Source: an uncultured bacterium
Lineage (GTDB): Bacteria; Pseudomonadota; Gammaproteobacteria; Burkholderiales; Burkholderiaceae_E
Length of the DNA stretch: 35,387 bases
Assembly: GCA_903866395.1 (NCBI GenBank)
Contig: CAIPNM010000429.1
Location: 1 to 35,387 of the forward strand
Direction of reading: 5' to 3'
Both the position numbers and the translations under genes were made by a program. The notes below the pieces were generated by a model. It was not told the DNA's origin. It ran no database searches and saw nothing but the letters and a program-made list of their open reading frames with translations. Positions 16,028 to 25,367 of the stretch are shown one piece after another (the stretch's first letter is position 1; every line of letters begins with the position of its first letter).

Positions 16028-17545
16028 ATGATCCGAAGCTACGCAGAGATTCTCCGATCGCTCGCGGCGGACCGGCCGGAGGCCCCCGCCCTCACCTATG
16101 ACGATCAGACCTGGACCTTCGCAGAGCTCCACGCGCGTAGTTCGCGCACTGCGCAGGCGCTGCGCGCCGCCGGCGTACACGCGGGGGATCGGGTTGGACT
16201 CCTCACCCGCAACTGCGCTGAATGCTTCGAACTGTTATTTGCCTGCAGCAAGATTGGCGCTGTGTATACCGGACTCAACTGGCGGCTCTCGGCGGCTGAG
16301 ATCTCCGCGATTCTCGACGATGCGACGCCCGCATTGCTGATCGCAGGCGCGACCGAACGCGCGCTTCTGGCCGGTTCAATGACGCTTCGAACGATCGAAC
16401 TCGGCATTGAGTTCACCGGCTGGCGAGACGCTCATCCCGCCCTCGATCCGGGCCATGTGGGCGCGCCCGACGAGCCTATTTTGCTGCTCTACACCTCCGG
16501 CACTACCGGCCTGCCCAAGGGCGCGATCATCACCAACGAAGGCCTGTCGTATACCCCGCGCCTCGCGGCACAAGCCTGGGCGATGGGGCCCGACTCGGTC
16601 AACCTGGTGGCCATGCCCATGTTCCATATTGGGGGTTGCGGCTACGGTTCAAGTGTGATGACCGTAGGCGGTCACACCGTTCTGCTTCGCGACGTCATCC
16701 CCGCGCAAGTCATCGACTGCATCCGCCGCTACCGGGTCACGCACACGTTTTTCGTTCCTACCGTGGTGCAATCGCTTCTCAAGGTGCCGGGCGTCGAGGC
16801 GGCCGACCTGGGCAGCCTGGAACTCCTGATGTATGGCGCCGCTCCCATGGGCGACGTGCTGTTGAAGCGCGCCATCGCGGTGCTTCGCTGCCGCTTCATG
16901 CAGGCCTACGGAATGACCGAAACATCAGGCACGGTCACGGTACTCAACCCAGACGATCACGACCCCGAGGGCCCCCGCGCAATCCGACTAAATTCTGTCG
17001 GTCGGCCGCTCCCCTGGGTGGAATTGCGGATCGTGGATCCCGACACGCTTGACGACGCCCCGTCGGGCAAGGTGGGCGAGATCTGGATCCGAACGGCCAT
17101 GAACATGGCCGGCTACTGGAACAAGCCGGAGGAAACCCGCGCGACCATCATGCCCGGGCAATGGCTGCGTACCGGTGACGCGGCCTACCGCGATACCGAG
17201 GGCTATGTCTATCTGTTCGATCGATTCAAGGACATGATCATTTCGGGCGGAGAGAACATTTACCCCGCCGAAATCGAAAATGTGCTGAATGGCCACCCGG
17301 CGGTACTCGAGGTGGCGGTCATCGGCGTGCCCCATGAGCGCTGGGGTGAGTCGCCCCGCGCGGTCGTTGTACGCCGCCCGGATCACACCGCCTCTGCAGA
17401 GGAACTGATCCACTTTACTCGGGAACATCTCGCGCACTACAAGTGCCCGACGTCGGTCGTCTTCGCCGACACACTGCCCAGAAACGCCTCGGGCAAGCTG
17501 CTCAAGCGCGCGCTCCGCCTCACGCATTCGGGAAATGCCCGGTGA
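16028..17545 (+). CDS. Acyl-CoA synthetase (AMP-forming, ANL family)
   Basis: Activates a free carboxylic acid to its CoA thioester using ATP. The 505-aa protein shows LLYTSGTTGLPKGAI, a MFHIGG motif, MQAYGMTETSG, WLRTGDAAYRD, the hinge DRFKDMIISGGENIYPAEIE and the intact C-terminal LPRNASGKLLKR with its catalytic lysine. In contrast to the ligase of the minus operon, all core motifs are intact. The ATG at 16028 is preferred over upstream in-frame starts, which fall inside the acyl-CoA dehydrogenase gene. Its TGA shares one base with the ATG of the next gene. It probably activates the acid released by the esterase after Baeyer-Villiger oxidation. Confidence 0.95.
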   Translation: MIRSYAEILRSLAADRPEAPALTYDDQTWTFAELHARSSRTAQALRAAGVHAGDRVGLLTRNCAECFELLFACSKIGAVYTGLNWRLSAAEISAILDDATPALLIAGATERALLAGSMTLRTIELGIEFTGWRDAHPALDPGHVGAPDEPILLLYTSGTTGLPKGAIITNEGLSYTPRLAAQAWAMGPDSVNLVAMPMFHIGGCGYGSSVMTVGGHTVLLRDVIPAQVIDCIRRYRVTHTFFVPTVVQSLLKVPGVEAADLGSLELLMYGAAPMGDVLLKRAIAVLRCRFMQAYGMTETSGTVTVLNPDDHDPEGPRAIRLNSVGRPLPWVELRIVDPDTLDDAPSGKVGEIWIRTAMNMAGYWNKPEETRATIMPGQWLRTGDAAYRDTEGYVYLFDRFKDMIISGGENIYPAEIENVLNGHPAVLEVAVIGVPHERWGESPRAVVVRRPDHTASAEELIHFTREHLAHYKCPTSVVFADTLPRNASGKLLKRALRLTHSGNAR

Positions 17546-18348
17546 TGCAAACTCCGCTTACGCCGCTCGCTCTGCTCCGACGCTGGGTCGTGGACTACTT
17601 CAACGCGCACAACCCCGACGCCGCGCGCGAGTTCATTCACCCTGATTACACGCTTGAGATCGGCGATGTGGCGTTCGCAGGCCGCGATCAGCAGTGGCTG
17701 CCGGCGGTTGACGAGCAGATGCGACGGTTCCCCGGACTCGGTATGACGGTGCACGAGGTGGTGACCGCCAGCAACCGAGCGGCGTTATGGTTCAGCCAGC
17801 ACGGCGCCCAGGACGGCCCGCACGGTCCGGTAGCGGTATGGTCCGGCGTTGCCCTCTACCGGTGCCTGAACGGGCAGATGCTTGGCTGCGTTGCGCAAGA
17901 GGACTACCTCACACGCGGCCGTCAGCTGAAAAGCGGGCGGGCCGACCCGGTCGAGCCCCCCGCACCCGCCCCGTGGGACACTGCCCCCTTGGCCCAGGAC
18001 CCCGAAGCGGAGGGCGTCGTGCGGCGCTGGCTCACTGCTGGCTGGCCCTCAACGCTGTCTGGCGTACGGTGCGATGACGAGCATTTAACCGGCGACCGGT
18101 TGGTGTTCGAGGTCGACTCGGTCGAAGTGCTGGAGCTCTTTTCGTCCGGTCAGGCGGTCGCTTTCCATGCACGGCAGCACGGTCGCTATCGCGGGGGCCT
18201 CGCAGGTACGCCAACCGGCAATGTCGCCCTGCAGCATCTCGCGTGTAACGGGATCGTCCATGTGCAGAACGGACAGATCAGTCGCGGGCGGGTCATTCGC
18301 GATCGAATCGGGCTACGCACCCGCCTTCGCGCCGGAGCCTCATCATGA
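17545..18348 (+). CDS. Tandem SnoaL/NTF2-like domain protein
   Basis: A 267-aa protein that appears to contain two NTF2-like cone folds in series. Domain 1 (about residues 8-125) runs LLRRWVVDYFNAHNPDAAREFIHPDYTLEIG to a strand ending GQMLGCVAQEDYL. Domain 2 (about 150-260) begins VVRRWLTAGW and ends VHVQNGQISRGRVIRD. SnoaL-like proteins include polyketide cyclases, isomerases and steroid delta-isomerases, as well as non-enzymatic pocket proteins. No catalytic residue set is recognised. The start is the ATG overlapping the ligase stop (TGATG), and its stop overlaps the next start (ATGA), so it is firmly built into the operon. A role as isomerase, hydratase or lactone-handling enzyme is only a guess. 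Confidence 0.78.
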   Translation: MQTPLTPLALLRRWVVDYFNAHNPDAAREFIHPDYTLEIGDVAFAGRDQQWLPAVDEQMRRFPGLGMTVHEVVTASNRAALWFSQHGAQDGPHGPVAVWSGVALYRCLNGQMLGCVAQEDYLTRGRQLKSGRADPVEPPAPAPWDTAPLAQDPEAEGVVRRWLTAGWPSTLSGVRCDDEHLTGDRLVFEVDSVEVLELFSSGQAVAFHARQHGRYRGGLAGTPTGNVALQHLACNGIVHVQNGQISRGRVIRDRIGLRTRLRAGASS

Positions 18349-19118
18349 GCGCGGCCCCCTCCCCCGTTCTTACCGACCGGACCGGCGCTGTGCTGGTGAT
18401 CACCATCAACCGTTCGCATGCCCGAAACGCCATCGACCACGCGACTTCGGTAGCGCTCGCGGCAGCCTTTGACCAACTGGATTCGGACGCGGCACTTCGG
18501 GCTGCTGTGCTCACCGGCGCAGGCGAACACTTCTGCTCCGGCATGGATCTCAAGGCATTCCTTCGAGGCGAACGAATCGAACTACCCGGACGTGGCCTCG
18601 CCGGAATCGTTGAAACGCCACCCGCCAAGCCGGTCATCGCGGCCGTCGAGGGGTATGCGCTCGCCGGCGGCTTCGAAATCGCGCTCGCCTGCGATCTGAT
18701 CGTGGCAAGCCAGACCGCACGTTTCGGGCTCCCGGAGGTCTGTCGCGGCCTCATTGCTGGCTCGGGCGGACTGATGCGACTGCCAGGCCGAATCCCCCGC
18801 CAGATCGCCCTCGAATACGCGATGACGGGTGAGTTGATGGCAGCGACCGAGGCGCGACAGTGGGGGCTGATCAGCCGGCTCACCGAGCCAGGCAAGGCTC
18901 GCACAGTCGCAATCGAGCTCGCAGGCCGAATCGCCGCCAACGCCCCGCTGGCGGTCGCTGCAAGCCGGCAGATTATCAATGACTCCACCGACTGGCCGGC
19001 GGCACAACGGTGGTCGCGTCAGCGCGAGTTGCTGGAGCGAATCATCACGTCGCGCGACGCGCGCGAGGGTGCGCAGGCGTTTGCCGAGAAGCGCGCCCCC
19101 CATTGGACCGGCCAATGA
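18345..19118 (+). CDS. Enoyl-CoA hydratase/isomerase (crotonase family), catalytic glutamates intact
   Basis: Hydrates trans-2-enoyl-CoA. The 257-aa protein keeps both canonical glutamates, Glu111 in LAGGFEIALACDL and Glu131 in ARFGLPEVCRG, and the oxyanion regions HFCSGMDLKAF and AAVEGYALAGG. Typical C-terminal APLAVAASRQIIND and AEKRAPHWTGQ follow. With the adjacent acyl-CoA dehydrogenase and hydroxyacyl-CoA dehydrogenase it gives a near-complete beta-oxidation set lacking only thiolase. Contrast with the crotonase of the minus operon, which has lost both glutamates. The start overlaps the SnoaL-like stop by 4 bp. Confidence 0.94.
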   Translation: MSAAPSPVLTDRTGAVLVITINRSHARNAIDHATSVALAAAFDQLDSDAALRAAVLTGAGEHFCSGMDLKAFLRGERIELPGRGLAGIVETPPAKPVIAAVEGYALAGGFEIALACDLIVASQTARFGLPEVCRGLIAGSGGLMRLPGRIPRQIALEYAMTGELMAATEARQWGLISRLTEPGKARTVAIELAGRIAANAPLAVAASRQIINDSTDWPAAQRWSRQRELLERIITSRDAREGAQAFAEKRAPHWTGQ

Positions 19119-19140
19119 GCCTACCCCCTGGAGCCAAGCC

Positions 19141-19881
19141 ATGAACACGACACGATTTGATGGACGGGTCTACCTGCTGAGCGGTGCGGCACGCGGACTG
19201 GGTGGCGCCCAGGCCCGCCGGATCGTCGCGGAAGGAGGCTCCGTCCTGATTGGCGACGTGCTGCACGACCAGGGCGCTGCGCTCGCCGCCGAGCTGGGGG
19301 CCCGCGCGCGCTTCCAGCCGCTCGACGTCACGCGCGAAGAAGACTGGCAGGCGGCAGTTGAGCAGGCGCAACGCATGGGTCCGCTTCATGGTCTGGTCAA
19401 CAATGCGGGGGTATATGCCCCCGTACCGTTGCTGGCGGAGAACGGGGCGGAGGAATTCGAACGCCACCTGCGGGTCAACCAGACAGGCGTGTTCCTCGGT
19501 CTGCGGGCGGTCACCTCCGCGCTGACCGCGTGTGGTCGAGGCTCGATCGTAAACATCTCATCCACCGTGGGGATCCGTAGCGCGCCGAATGCAATCGCCT
19601 ACACCGCGACCAAGTGGGCGGTACGCGGCATGACCAAGGCGGCTGCGCTCGAACTCGTCGACCGAAACATCCGGGTCAATTCGGTGCATCCAGGACCGAT
19701 CGATACCGACATGCTGAGTGTTCGCAGTGAAGCGCAGAATCAGGCGCGAATCAATCAGGTTCCGATGAAGCGGCTGGGGTCGGCTGCTGAAGTGGCAGGC
19801 CTCGTCTGCTTTTTGCTGAGTGATGAGAGTCGCTACATGACCGGGTCTGAACTCGCGATCGACGGGGGCTGCGCCCTGTGA
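19141..19881 (+). CDS. Short-chain dehydrogenase/reductase (classical SDR) 2
   Basis: A 246-aa oxidoreductase with SGAARGLGGAQA (TGxxxGxG with Ser in first place), an acidic IGDV at the end of beta-2 that suggests NAD, NNAG, NISSTVGIRSAPNAIAYTATK carrying the Ser-Tyr-Lys triad, HPGPIDTDM and C-terminal MTGSELAIDGG. CTGGAG precedes the ATG at 19141; the frame is open upstream but overlaps the hydratase gene. It directly precedes and overlaps (GTGA) the second Baeyer-Villiger gene, so an alcohol-to-ketone step for that enzyme is likely. Sequence-distinct from SDR 1 and so perhaps of different substrate range. Confidence 0.94.
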   Translation: MNTTRFDGRVYLLSGAARGLGGAQARRIVAEGGSVLIGDVLHDQGAALAAELGARARFQPLDVTREEDWQAAVEQAQRMGPLHGLVNNAGVYAPVPLLAENGAEEFERHLRVNQTGVFLGLRAVTSALTACGRGSIVNISSTVGIRSAPNAIAYTATKWAVRGMTKAAALELVDRNIRVNSVHPGPIDTDMLSVRSEAQNQARINQVPMKRLGSAAEVAGLVCFLLSDESRYMTGSELAIDGGCAL

Positions 19882-21494
19882 ATCGCGACGGCGTCCCGTA
19901 TGACGCAATCGTTATCGGCGCAGGCCTCGCTGGCCTCTATGCGCTGCATAGGCTGCGCGGCATGGGCTGCCGCACGGTGGTGCTCGAAGCTGCGTCCGAT
20001 GTGGGCGGCGTCTGGTACTGGAACCGCTACCCTGGCGCCCGCTGCGACGTTGAGAGCCTCCAGTACTCCTACTCGTTCGACACGGATCTCGAACAGGAAT
20101 GGCAGTGGACTGAGCGCTATGCCGCTCAGCCCGAGATCCTGCGATACATCGAGCATGTTGCCGAACGCTTCGACCTCCGGCGGGATATTCACTTCAGTAC
20201 ACGCGTGGTCTCGGCGATCTTCAATGAGCAGCAGTCGACCTGGACAGTCGTTACCGTCGCGGGCAGCGCATTCACCGCACAACATTGCATCATGGCCACT
20301 GGCGCGCTGTCGGTGCCCCGGTTACCTGCGATCGCAGGCATTGAAGATTTTCGTGGTGAAGTACATCACACGGGGCGCTGGCCTAAGCGGGCGCCTGATT
20401 TCGCCGGCAAGCGGGTCGGTGTCATCGGTACGGGGTCATCCGGCATTCAGGTCATCCCGCAGATTGCCCGACAGGCCGCCCATCTCACGGTCTTTCAGCG
20501 TACCGCCAATTTTTCGATCCCAGCCTGGAACCGTCTGCTTTCCTCAGAGGACCAGGCGGCGTTCAAGGCCTCCTACCGAGAGCATCGCGCTCGTGCCCGC
20601 GAGGTGGGCACGCTCTATGAATTCAGCGACCGGGGGGCGCTTCAGGTGAGCGCAACCGAGCGCGAGCGTGAATACGCAAGACGCTGGGAAAAGGGCGGCG
20701 TGAATTTTGTTCATGCCTTCAATGATCTGCTGGTGAGTAAGCCCGCCAACGACACGATCGCCGATTTTGTCCGCGCGCGAATCCGGTCCATCGTGAAGGA
20801 CGCGGCGGTTGCCGACTCGCTCTGCCCCGATGACCACCCCCTGGGAACCAAACGGATCTGCGTCGACACCGGCTACTACGAGACCTACAACCGCACCAAT
20901 GTACGACTGATCAATCTCAAAAAGACGCCGATTGATCACTTTCATGCCACCGGCGTTCGGGTCGCGGGCGAAGACCTGCCCATCGACAGTCTGGTGTGCG
21001 CGACAGGCTATGACGCACTGAGCGGCGCCGTGCTGGCGATCGATATCCGCGGGCGGGCTGGGATCCGTCTGCGGGACAAATGGGCAAGCGGCCCGCGGAC
21101 GCTCCTGGGCATCATGACCGCCGGCTTTCCGAATCTGTTCATCATCACCGGTGCAGGCAGTCCCTCGGTTCTTGTCAACATGATCGTGGGCATCGAACAC
21201 CATGTTCAGTGGATCGCCGACTGCATTGCGCATCTTCGCGCCCGGCAACTGGCCACGATTGATGCCAGCTTCGACGCCGAGGATCGCTGGGTCGAGCATG
21301 TCAACCAGGCGGCTGCCCGTACCCTGTTGCCGCTCGCAAACTCATGGTTTCTCGGTGCCAACATTCCAGGCAAGCCCAGAGTGTTCATGCCGTACGCGGC
21401 CAAAATCGGCGTCTATCGGCGCGAATGTCAGGACGTGGTCGACCGCGGATATGAAGGTTTTGTGTTCACAGAGGCCTCCCATGCCGGTTCATGA
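19878..21494 (+). CDS. Baeyer-Villiger monooxygenase 2 (FAD, NADPH)
   Basis: The 538-aa flavoprotein has GAGLAG (14-19), fingerprint FRGEVHHTGRWP (158-169) and second Rossmann GTGSSG (184-189). It also has KGGVNFVHAFNDLLVSKPAND, GTKRICVDTGYYETYNRTNVRL and a late LVCATGYDALSG. It is closer to enzyme 3 of this operon than to enzyme 1. Start is GTG, overlapping the TGA of the SDR by 4 bp; no other start gives the normal N-terminus. It overlaps the esterase gene by 14 bp, a common pairing in which the esterase cleaves the ester or lactone formed. Confidence 0.95.
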   Translation: MNRDGVPYDAIVIGAGLAGLYALHRLRGMGCRTVVLEAASDVGGVWYWNRYPGARCDVESLQYSYSFDTDLEQEWQWTERYAAQPEILRYIEHVAERFDLRRDIHFSTRVVSAIFNEQQSTWTVVTVAGSAFTAQHCIMATGALSVPRLPAIAGIEDFRGEVHHTGRWPKRAPDFAGKRVGVIGTGSSGIQVIPQIARQAAHLTVFQRTANFSIPAWNRLLSSEDQAAFKASYREHRARAREVGTLYEFSDRGALQVSATEREREYARRWEKGGVNFVHAFNDLLVSKPANDTIADFVRARIRSIVKDAAVADSLCPDDHPLGTKRICVDTGYYETYNRTNVRLINLKKTPIDHFHATGVRVAGEDLPIDSLVCATGYDALSGAVLAIDIRGRAGIRLRDKWASGPRTLLGIMTAGFPNLFIITGAGSPSVLVNMIVGIEHHVQWIADCIAHLRARQLATIDASFDAEDRWVEHVNQAAARTLLPLANSWFLGANIPGKPRVFMPYAAKIGVYRRECQDVVDRGYEGFVFTEASHAGS

Positions 21495-22431
21495 CCCCGA
21501 CCTTGCAAGGCTGCTCGAACTGGGACGTCGCGCGGGGCGTCCCCCCTTTGAGTCGCTTACACCCGCAGAAGCCCGCACGGCCTACGCCGCCACCTGGGAT
21601 ATTCTTCAGCCCCCCGCGCAGGAGGTTGCCTCGGCGAGCGACCACGCCGTCGCGATTCCCGGCGGGACGTTCAAGGTACGGGTATACCGTGGCCAGAGCA
21701 CCCCATCCGACGAAGCCCTTCCATGCGTGGTCTACCTGCATGGCGGGGGCTGGGTCATTGGAAACCTGGAGAGTCATGACCGCCTGTGCCGGCAGATGGC
21801 CAATGAGGCGAGACTCTGCGTGGTGTCGGTCGATTATCGCCTCGCACCTGAGCACCCGTTTCCCGCTGCAATCGACGACTGCGCCCGCGCCTGGCAATGG
21901 GTTCACGCCAACGCGGCGCGCCTGAACATCGACGCCCGGCGAATCGGTGTGGCGGGCGACAGCGCAGGTGGCAACCTGGCTGCGGTGCTCGCACTCATGG
22001 CCCGCGACGGTGATCTTCCCGGATGCAGGGCGCAGGCCCTCGTTTATCCGGTGACGGACCTGACCGCATCGTCTGCGGGCTACCGGCGCGTCACGTCCGG
22101 CGTGCCGCTTACCGACAAGACCATGCATTACTTTATTTCGCACTACACCCCGGATGCCGCCGACCGCGCAGACTGGCGGGCATCGCCCGCACTGGCACGG
22201 AGCCACGTCGGACTACCCCGGGCGCTGGTGCTGACTGTCGCACATGATCCGCTTGCCGAGGAAGGCCGCGCCTACGCGCAGGCGCTCGAGGCGGCCGACG
22301 TCCCGGTGACCGCCGTTCATCTCAACGATCACATGCACGGCATGCTCACCCACGGCAAGCTCGTTCGCGCAGGAAACCTCATGACAGGGTTTGTGTGTCA
22401 GTGGATCGGCCACGCACTCCGCCTTGATTAG
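21481..22431 (+). CDS. Alpha/beta-hydrolase, HSL (hormone-sensitive lipase / family IV) esterase
   Basis: A 316-aa carboxylesterase with the oxyanion motif HGGGW (87-91), nucleophile Ser161 in GDSAGG, Asp256 in AHDPLAEEG and His286 in DHMHGM. YRLAPEHPFPAAIDD is characteristic of the HSL group. In this setting it most likely hydrolyses the ester or lactone made by the neighbouring Baeyer-Villiger enzymes to an acid plus alcohol, or hydroxy acid. The start at 21481 is preceded by AGAGG and lies inside the end of the monooxygenase gene. The ATG 30 bp upstream, at 21451, is possible but less likely. No signal peptide is seen, so it should be cytoplasmic. Confidence 0.94.
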   Translation: MPVHDPDLARLLELGRRAGRPPFESLTPAEARTAYAATWDILQPPAQEVASASDHAVAIPGGTFKVRVYRGQSTPSDEALPCVVYLHGGGWVIGNLESHDRLCRQMANEARLCVVSVDYRLAPEHPFPAAIDDCARAWQWVHANAARLNIDARRIGVAGDSAGGNLAAVLALMARDGDLPGCRAQALVYPVTDLTASSAGYRRVTSGVPLTDKTMHYFISHYTPDAADRADWRASPALARSHVGLPRALVLTVAHDPLAEEGRAYAQALEAADVPVTAVHLNDHMHGMLTHGKLVRAGNLMTGFVCQWIGHALRLD

Positions 22432-22456
22432 ACCAACCCGGTATCCCCCGACCGCT

Positions 22457-24094
22457 ATGACCTCATCAACCCAACCGAGCGCCCACTACGATGCCGTCGT
22501 CATCGGCGCAGGCTTCGCCGGCCTCTACATGCTGCACCGCCTCAGGGGGCTGGGCATGCGCACTCGAGTCTTCGAGGCGGGCGATGGCATAGGCGGCACC
22601 TGGTTCTGGAACTGTTATCCGGGTGCACGCTGCGATGTCGACAGCATGCAATATTGCTACTCCTGGTCCGACGAACTGCAGCGAGAATGGCAGTGGACCG
22701 AGCGCTATCCGACCCGCAACGAAATCCTGCGGTACGTTCACCACGTTGCCGAGCGCTTCGACCTCAACCGCGACATCAGCCTGAATGCCCGCGTGATCGC
22801 AGGACGGTGGCTCACCGACGCTGGCACCTGGCAGATCGATATCGAGCGCGGGCCAACCGTCAGCGCCCGATTCCTCATCACCGCCACGGGGTGTCTGTCG
22901 GAGTCGCGTGTGCCGGCCATCAAGGGGCTCGAGCAGTTTAAAGGGCAGACCTATCACACCGGTCGCTGGCCCAAGATTCCGGTCAGCTTTGCTGGCAAGC
23001 GCGTCGGCGTGATGGGCACAGGTTCTTCGGGCATTCAGGCGATCCCGGAGATTGCGCGCGAAGCACGCGAACTAGTCGTATTCCAGCGAACCCCCAACTT
23101 CAGCATCCCGGCCTGGAACGGTCCGATCGATCCGGCTCACAAGCAGCACTGGATGGCGAACTACCCCTTCCTGCGCGAACGCGCGCGTAACACCCGCTCG
23201 GGCATCCTTTATGACTACGGCACGCGGTCGGGGGTTTCAATGACTCCAGCCGAGCGACAGGAAGAAATGGATAGCCGGTGGCGCAAGGGGGGTGCCAACT
23301 TCGTTCACGCTTTCAATGATACGTTCGTGAACCCCGAGTCGAACCAGTTTCTGGCCGACTACGTGCGCGACAAGATTCGGCAGACCGTGAAAAATCCGGC
23401 CACCGCCCACAAGCTTCTGCCGCACGATCACCCCATCGGCACCAAGCGAATCTGCGTTGACAGCGGCTATTTTGAGGCCTTCAATCGCCCCAACGTGACC
23501 CTGGTCGATCTGCGGAACGACCCCATCACTGGCTTCGAGGAGCATGCCGTTCTCACCCAGTCATCTCGTCATGAACTCGATGCGATGGTGTTTGCCACCG
23601 GCTATGACGCGGTCACCGGCGCGCTGGAACGTCTGAATCTGCGCGGCGAAACGGGACAAAGCCTGCGCGAAATCTGGAAAGACGGACCCACGTCTTACCT
23701 CGGGCTCATGACCGCGGGCTTTCCCAATCTCTTCACCATCACCGGGCCGGGAAGTCCCTCCATCCTCACGAATGTCATCGTGTCGATCGAGCAGCATGTT
23801 GACTGGATCGCCGACTGTCTCCAGCACATGCAGGCAAACCAACTAGAACGCATCGAACCCCAGCCGGCGGCGCAGGACCGCTGGGTCGCCAAGGTTCAGG
23901 AAATCGCCACCGGCACGCTGTTTGTGAAGGCGAATTCCTGGTACATGGGCGCCAACATTCCGGGCAAGCCCCGAGTGTTCCTGCCCTTCATCGGTGGCTT
24001 TTCGACCTACGTTGCGATCTGCCGCGATGTGGTGAGCAAAGGCTACGAAGGATTCACTTTTTCCGCACTTGCCTCTAAACCATCGTGTTCATAA
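22457..24094 (+). CDS. Baeyer-Villiger monooxygenase 3 (FAD, NADPH)
   Basis: The 545-aa protein carries GAGFAG (17-22), fingerprint FKGQTYHTGRWP (161-172), GTGSSG (187-192), KGGANFVHAFNDTFVNPESNQ, GTKRICVDSGYFEAFNRPNVTL and VFATGYDAVTG. TWFWNCYPGARCDVDS is the cyclohexanone-monooxygenase type loop. The start is set at 22457 because the upstream in-frame ATG falls inside the esterase gene; no strong ribosome binding site is seen. The binding-protein gene of the transporter begins 14 bp after its stop. Three different paralogues in one operon suggest several ketone substrates or sequential oxygenations; which does which is not visible. Confidence 0.95.
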   Translation: MTSSTQPSAHYDAVVIGAGFAGLYMLHRLRGLGMRTRVFEAGDGIGGTWFWNCYPGARCDVDSMQYCYSWSDELQREWQWTERYPTRNEILRYVHHVAERFDLNRDISLNARVIAGRWLTDAGTWQIDIERGPTVSARFLITATGCLSESRVPAIKGLEQFKGQTYHTGRWPKIPVSFAGKRVGVMGTGSSGIQAIPEIAREARELVVFQRTPNFSIPAWNGPIDPAHKQHWMANYPFLRERARNTRSGILYDYGTRSGVSMTPAERQEEMDSRWRKGGANFVHAFNDTFVNPESNQFLADYVRDKIRQTVKNPATAHKLLPHDHPIGTKRICVDSGYFEAFNRPNVTLVDLRNDPITGFEEHAVLTQSSRHELDAMVFATGYDAVTGALERLNLRGETGQSLREIWKDGPTSYLGLMTAGFPNLFTITGPGSPSILTNVIVSIEQHVDWIADCLQHMQANQLERIEPQPAAQDRWVAKVQEIATGTLFVKANSWYMGANIPGKPRVFLPFIGGFSTYVAICRDVVSKGYEGFTFSALASKPSCS

Positions 24095-24108
24095 CTGCAG
24101 GAGACATC

Positions 24109-25344
24109 ATGCAATCGATTCATCGACTCAACCTTCGCATGCCCGGCAAATATTTGCTGGCGGCGCTCGCAACACTTGCTCTCACCGCCTCCGCGCAGGC
24201 CCAGTTCGAGGCCCGAAACGAGGGGGTCTTTCGCGACCGCGTCGACTGGGGTGTCATGATGGACCTCAGCGGCCCCGCATCCGGGTCGCAGGGCATCTGG
24301 ACCAATGGCTTCCAGGCTTACGTACGAACCCTGAACGAAAAAGGCGGCGTACACGGCAGGCGCATCAACGTGCTGGCGGAAGACAGTCGCTTCAATCCCG
24401 CCCAGGACAAGATCAACTACGAAAAGCTCAGCACCCAGACACCGGTTCTGGCAATTTCCGGCATGGGATCCTCCAGCTCGCAGGTATCGCTTGCGCCGAC
24501 CATTCGCGGCGGCAAGATTCCAATCGTTGGCACCTACACCCATACCAAGCCGCTATCGGAACCCGTATCACCACTGGTCTACGGCGGGTTCTGCACTTAT
24601 CCTGAAATGGCGAAAGCCGGCGTCGGATACCTCGCTGACAAGCTCAAGGTGACGAACCCCAAGGTCATGGTGGTCTCGATTGAGAGCGCAGGCGGCGTTG
24701 AGTATGCGCAGTTCATTGCTGACGCAGTCAAGAAATACGGTGGGACATCGTCGCTCGTCACAATGAAAATCACCGCAGCTGATGTCACACCTCAGGTGCT
24801 GGAGATCATCAAGCAGAAGCCCGATTTCATCACCATTTACGGTGTGGGCAACACGGCCATTCTCACCATGAAGGCGATGCATCAATATGGCTTAAAGATT
24901 CCGGCTTTTGGAATTTCCTACCTGATGTCGCCCCAGATCTATGCGGCGATCGGGCCCGAGGCTGGCGCCCAGTACAACGTGATCAGCTGCTTTACGCCGG
25001 GCGGCGCCGACCAGTCTTCAGGCAACGTTGAAATGATGGCAGCCGCCGACAAGTACAACCACTCAGCGATGAAGGAAGACATCAACTATGTTGCCGGCTG
25101 GGTAGCGGGACAGATGGCTGCGCAGGCCCTTCAGCTCGCCGGTCCACAGCCAACGCGTGCAAAACTGGTTGAGGCGATGAGCAAGGGCTTCACGGTGAAC
25201 ACCAACGGCCTGGCCGCACCGATTGTGTTTTCGCCTGCTAATCAGTCGGGCCCATCCTCCTTCCGGATGTTCGGCTATGACTATGCCGCCAAAAAATATG
25301 TCGCATTCGGCGAGTTCGCCGACTACGACAAGTACATGAAGTAA
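24109..25344 (+). CDS. LivK-type ABC transporter substrate-binding protein
   Basis: Periplasmic receptor of a branched-chain-amino-acid-type (HAAT) importer, 411 aa. The Sec signal peptide runs through KYLLAALATLALTASAQAQ with probable cleavage around residue 32. The mature part has VMMDLSGPASGSQGIWTNGFQAYVRTLNEKGGVHGRRI, AEDSRFNPAQDK and a periplasmic-binding-protein fold through VYGGFCTYPEMAKAGV. The ATG at 24109 is preceded by GCAGGAGA. HAAT receptors near catabolic operons often bind aromatic, amide or other organic compounds rather than amino acids. Here the pathway substrate or a precursor acid is the likely ligand, by inference from position. Confidence 0.93.
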   Translation: MQSIHRLNLRMPGKYLLAALATLALTASAQAQFEARNEGVFRDRVDWGVMMDLSGPASGSQGIWTNGFQAYVRTLNEKGGVHGRRINVLAEDSRFNPAQDKINYEKLSTQTPVLAISGMGSSSSQVSLAPTIRGGKIPIVGTYTHTKPLSEPVSPLVYGGFCTYPEMAKAGVGYLADKLKVTNPKVMVVSIESAGGVEYAQFIADAVKKYGGTSSLVTMKITAADVTPQVLEIIKQKPDFITIYGVGNTAILTMKAMHQYGLKIPAFGISYLMSPQIYAAIGPEAGAQYNVISCFTPGGADQSSGNVEMMAAADKYNHSAMKEDINYVAGWVAGQMAAQALQLAGPQPTRAKLVEAMSKGFTVNTNGLAAPIVFSPANQSGPSSFRMFGYDYAAKKYVAFGEFADYDKYMK

Positions 25345-25367
25345 TCAACCATCCCGGGGCCCCAATC

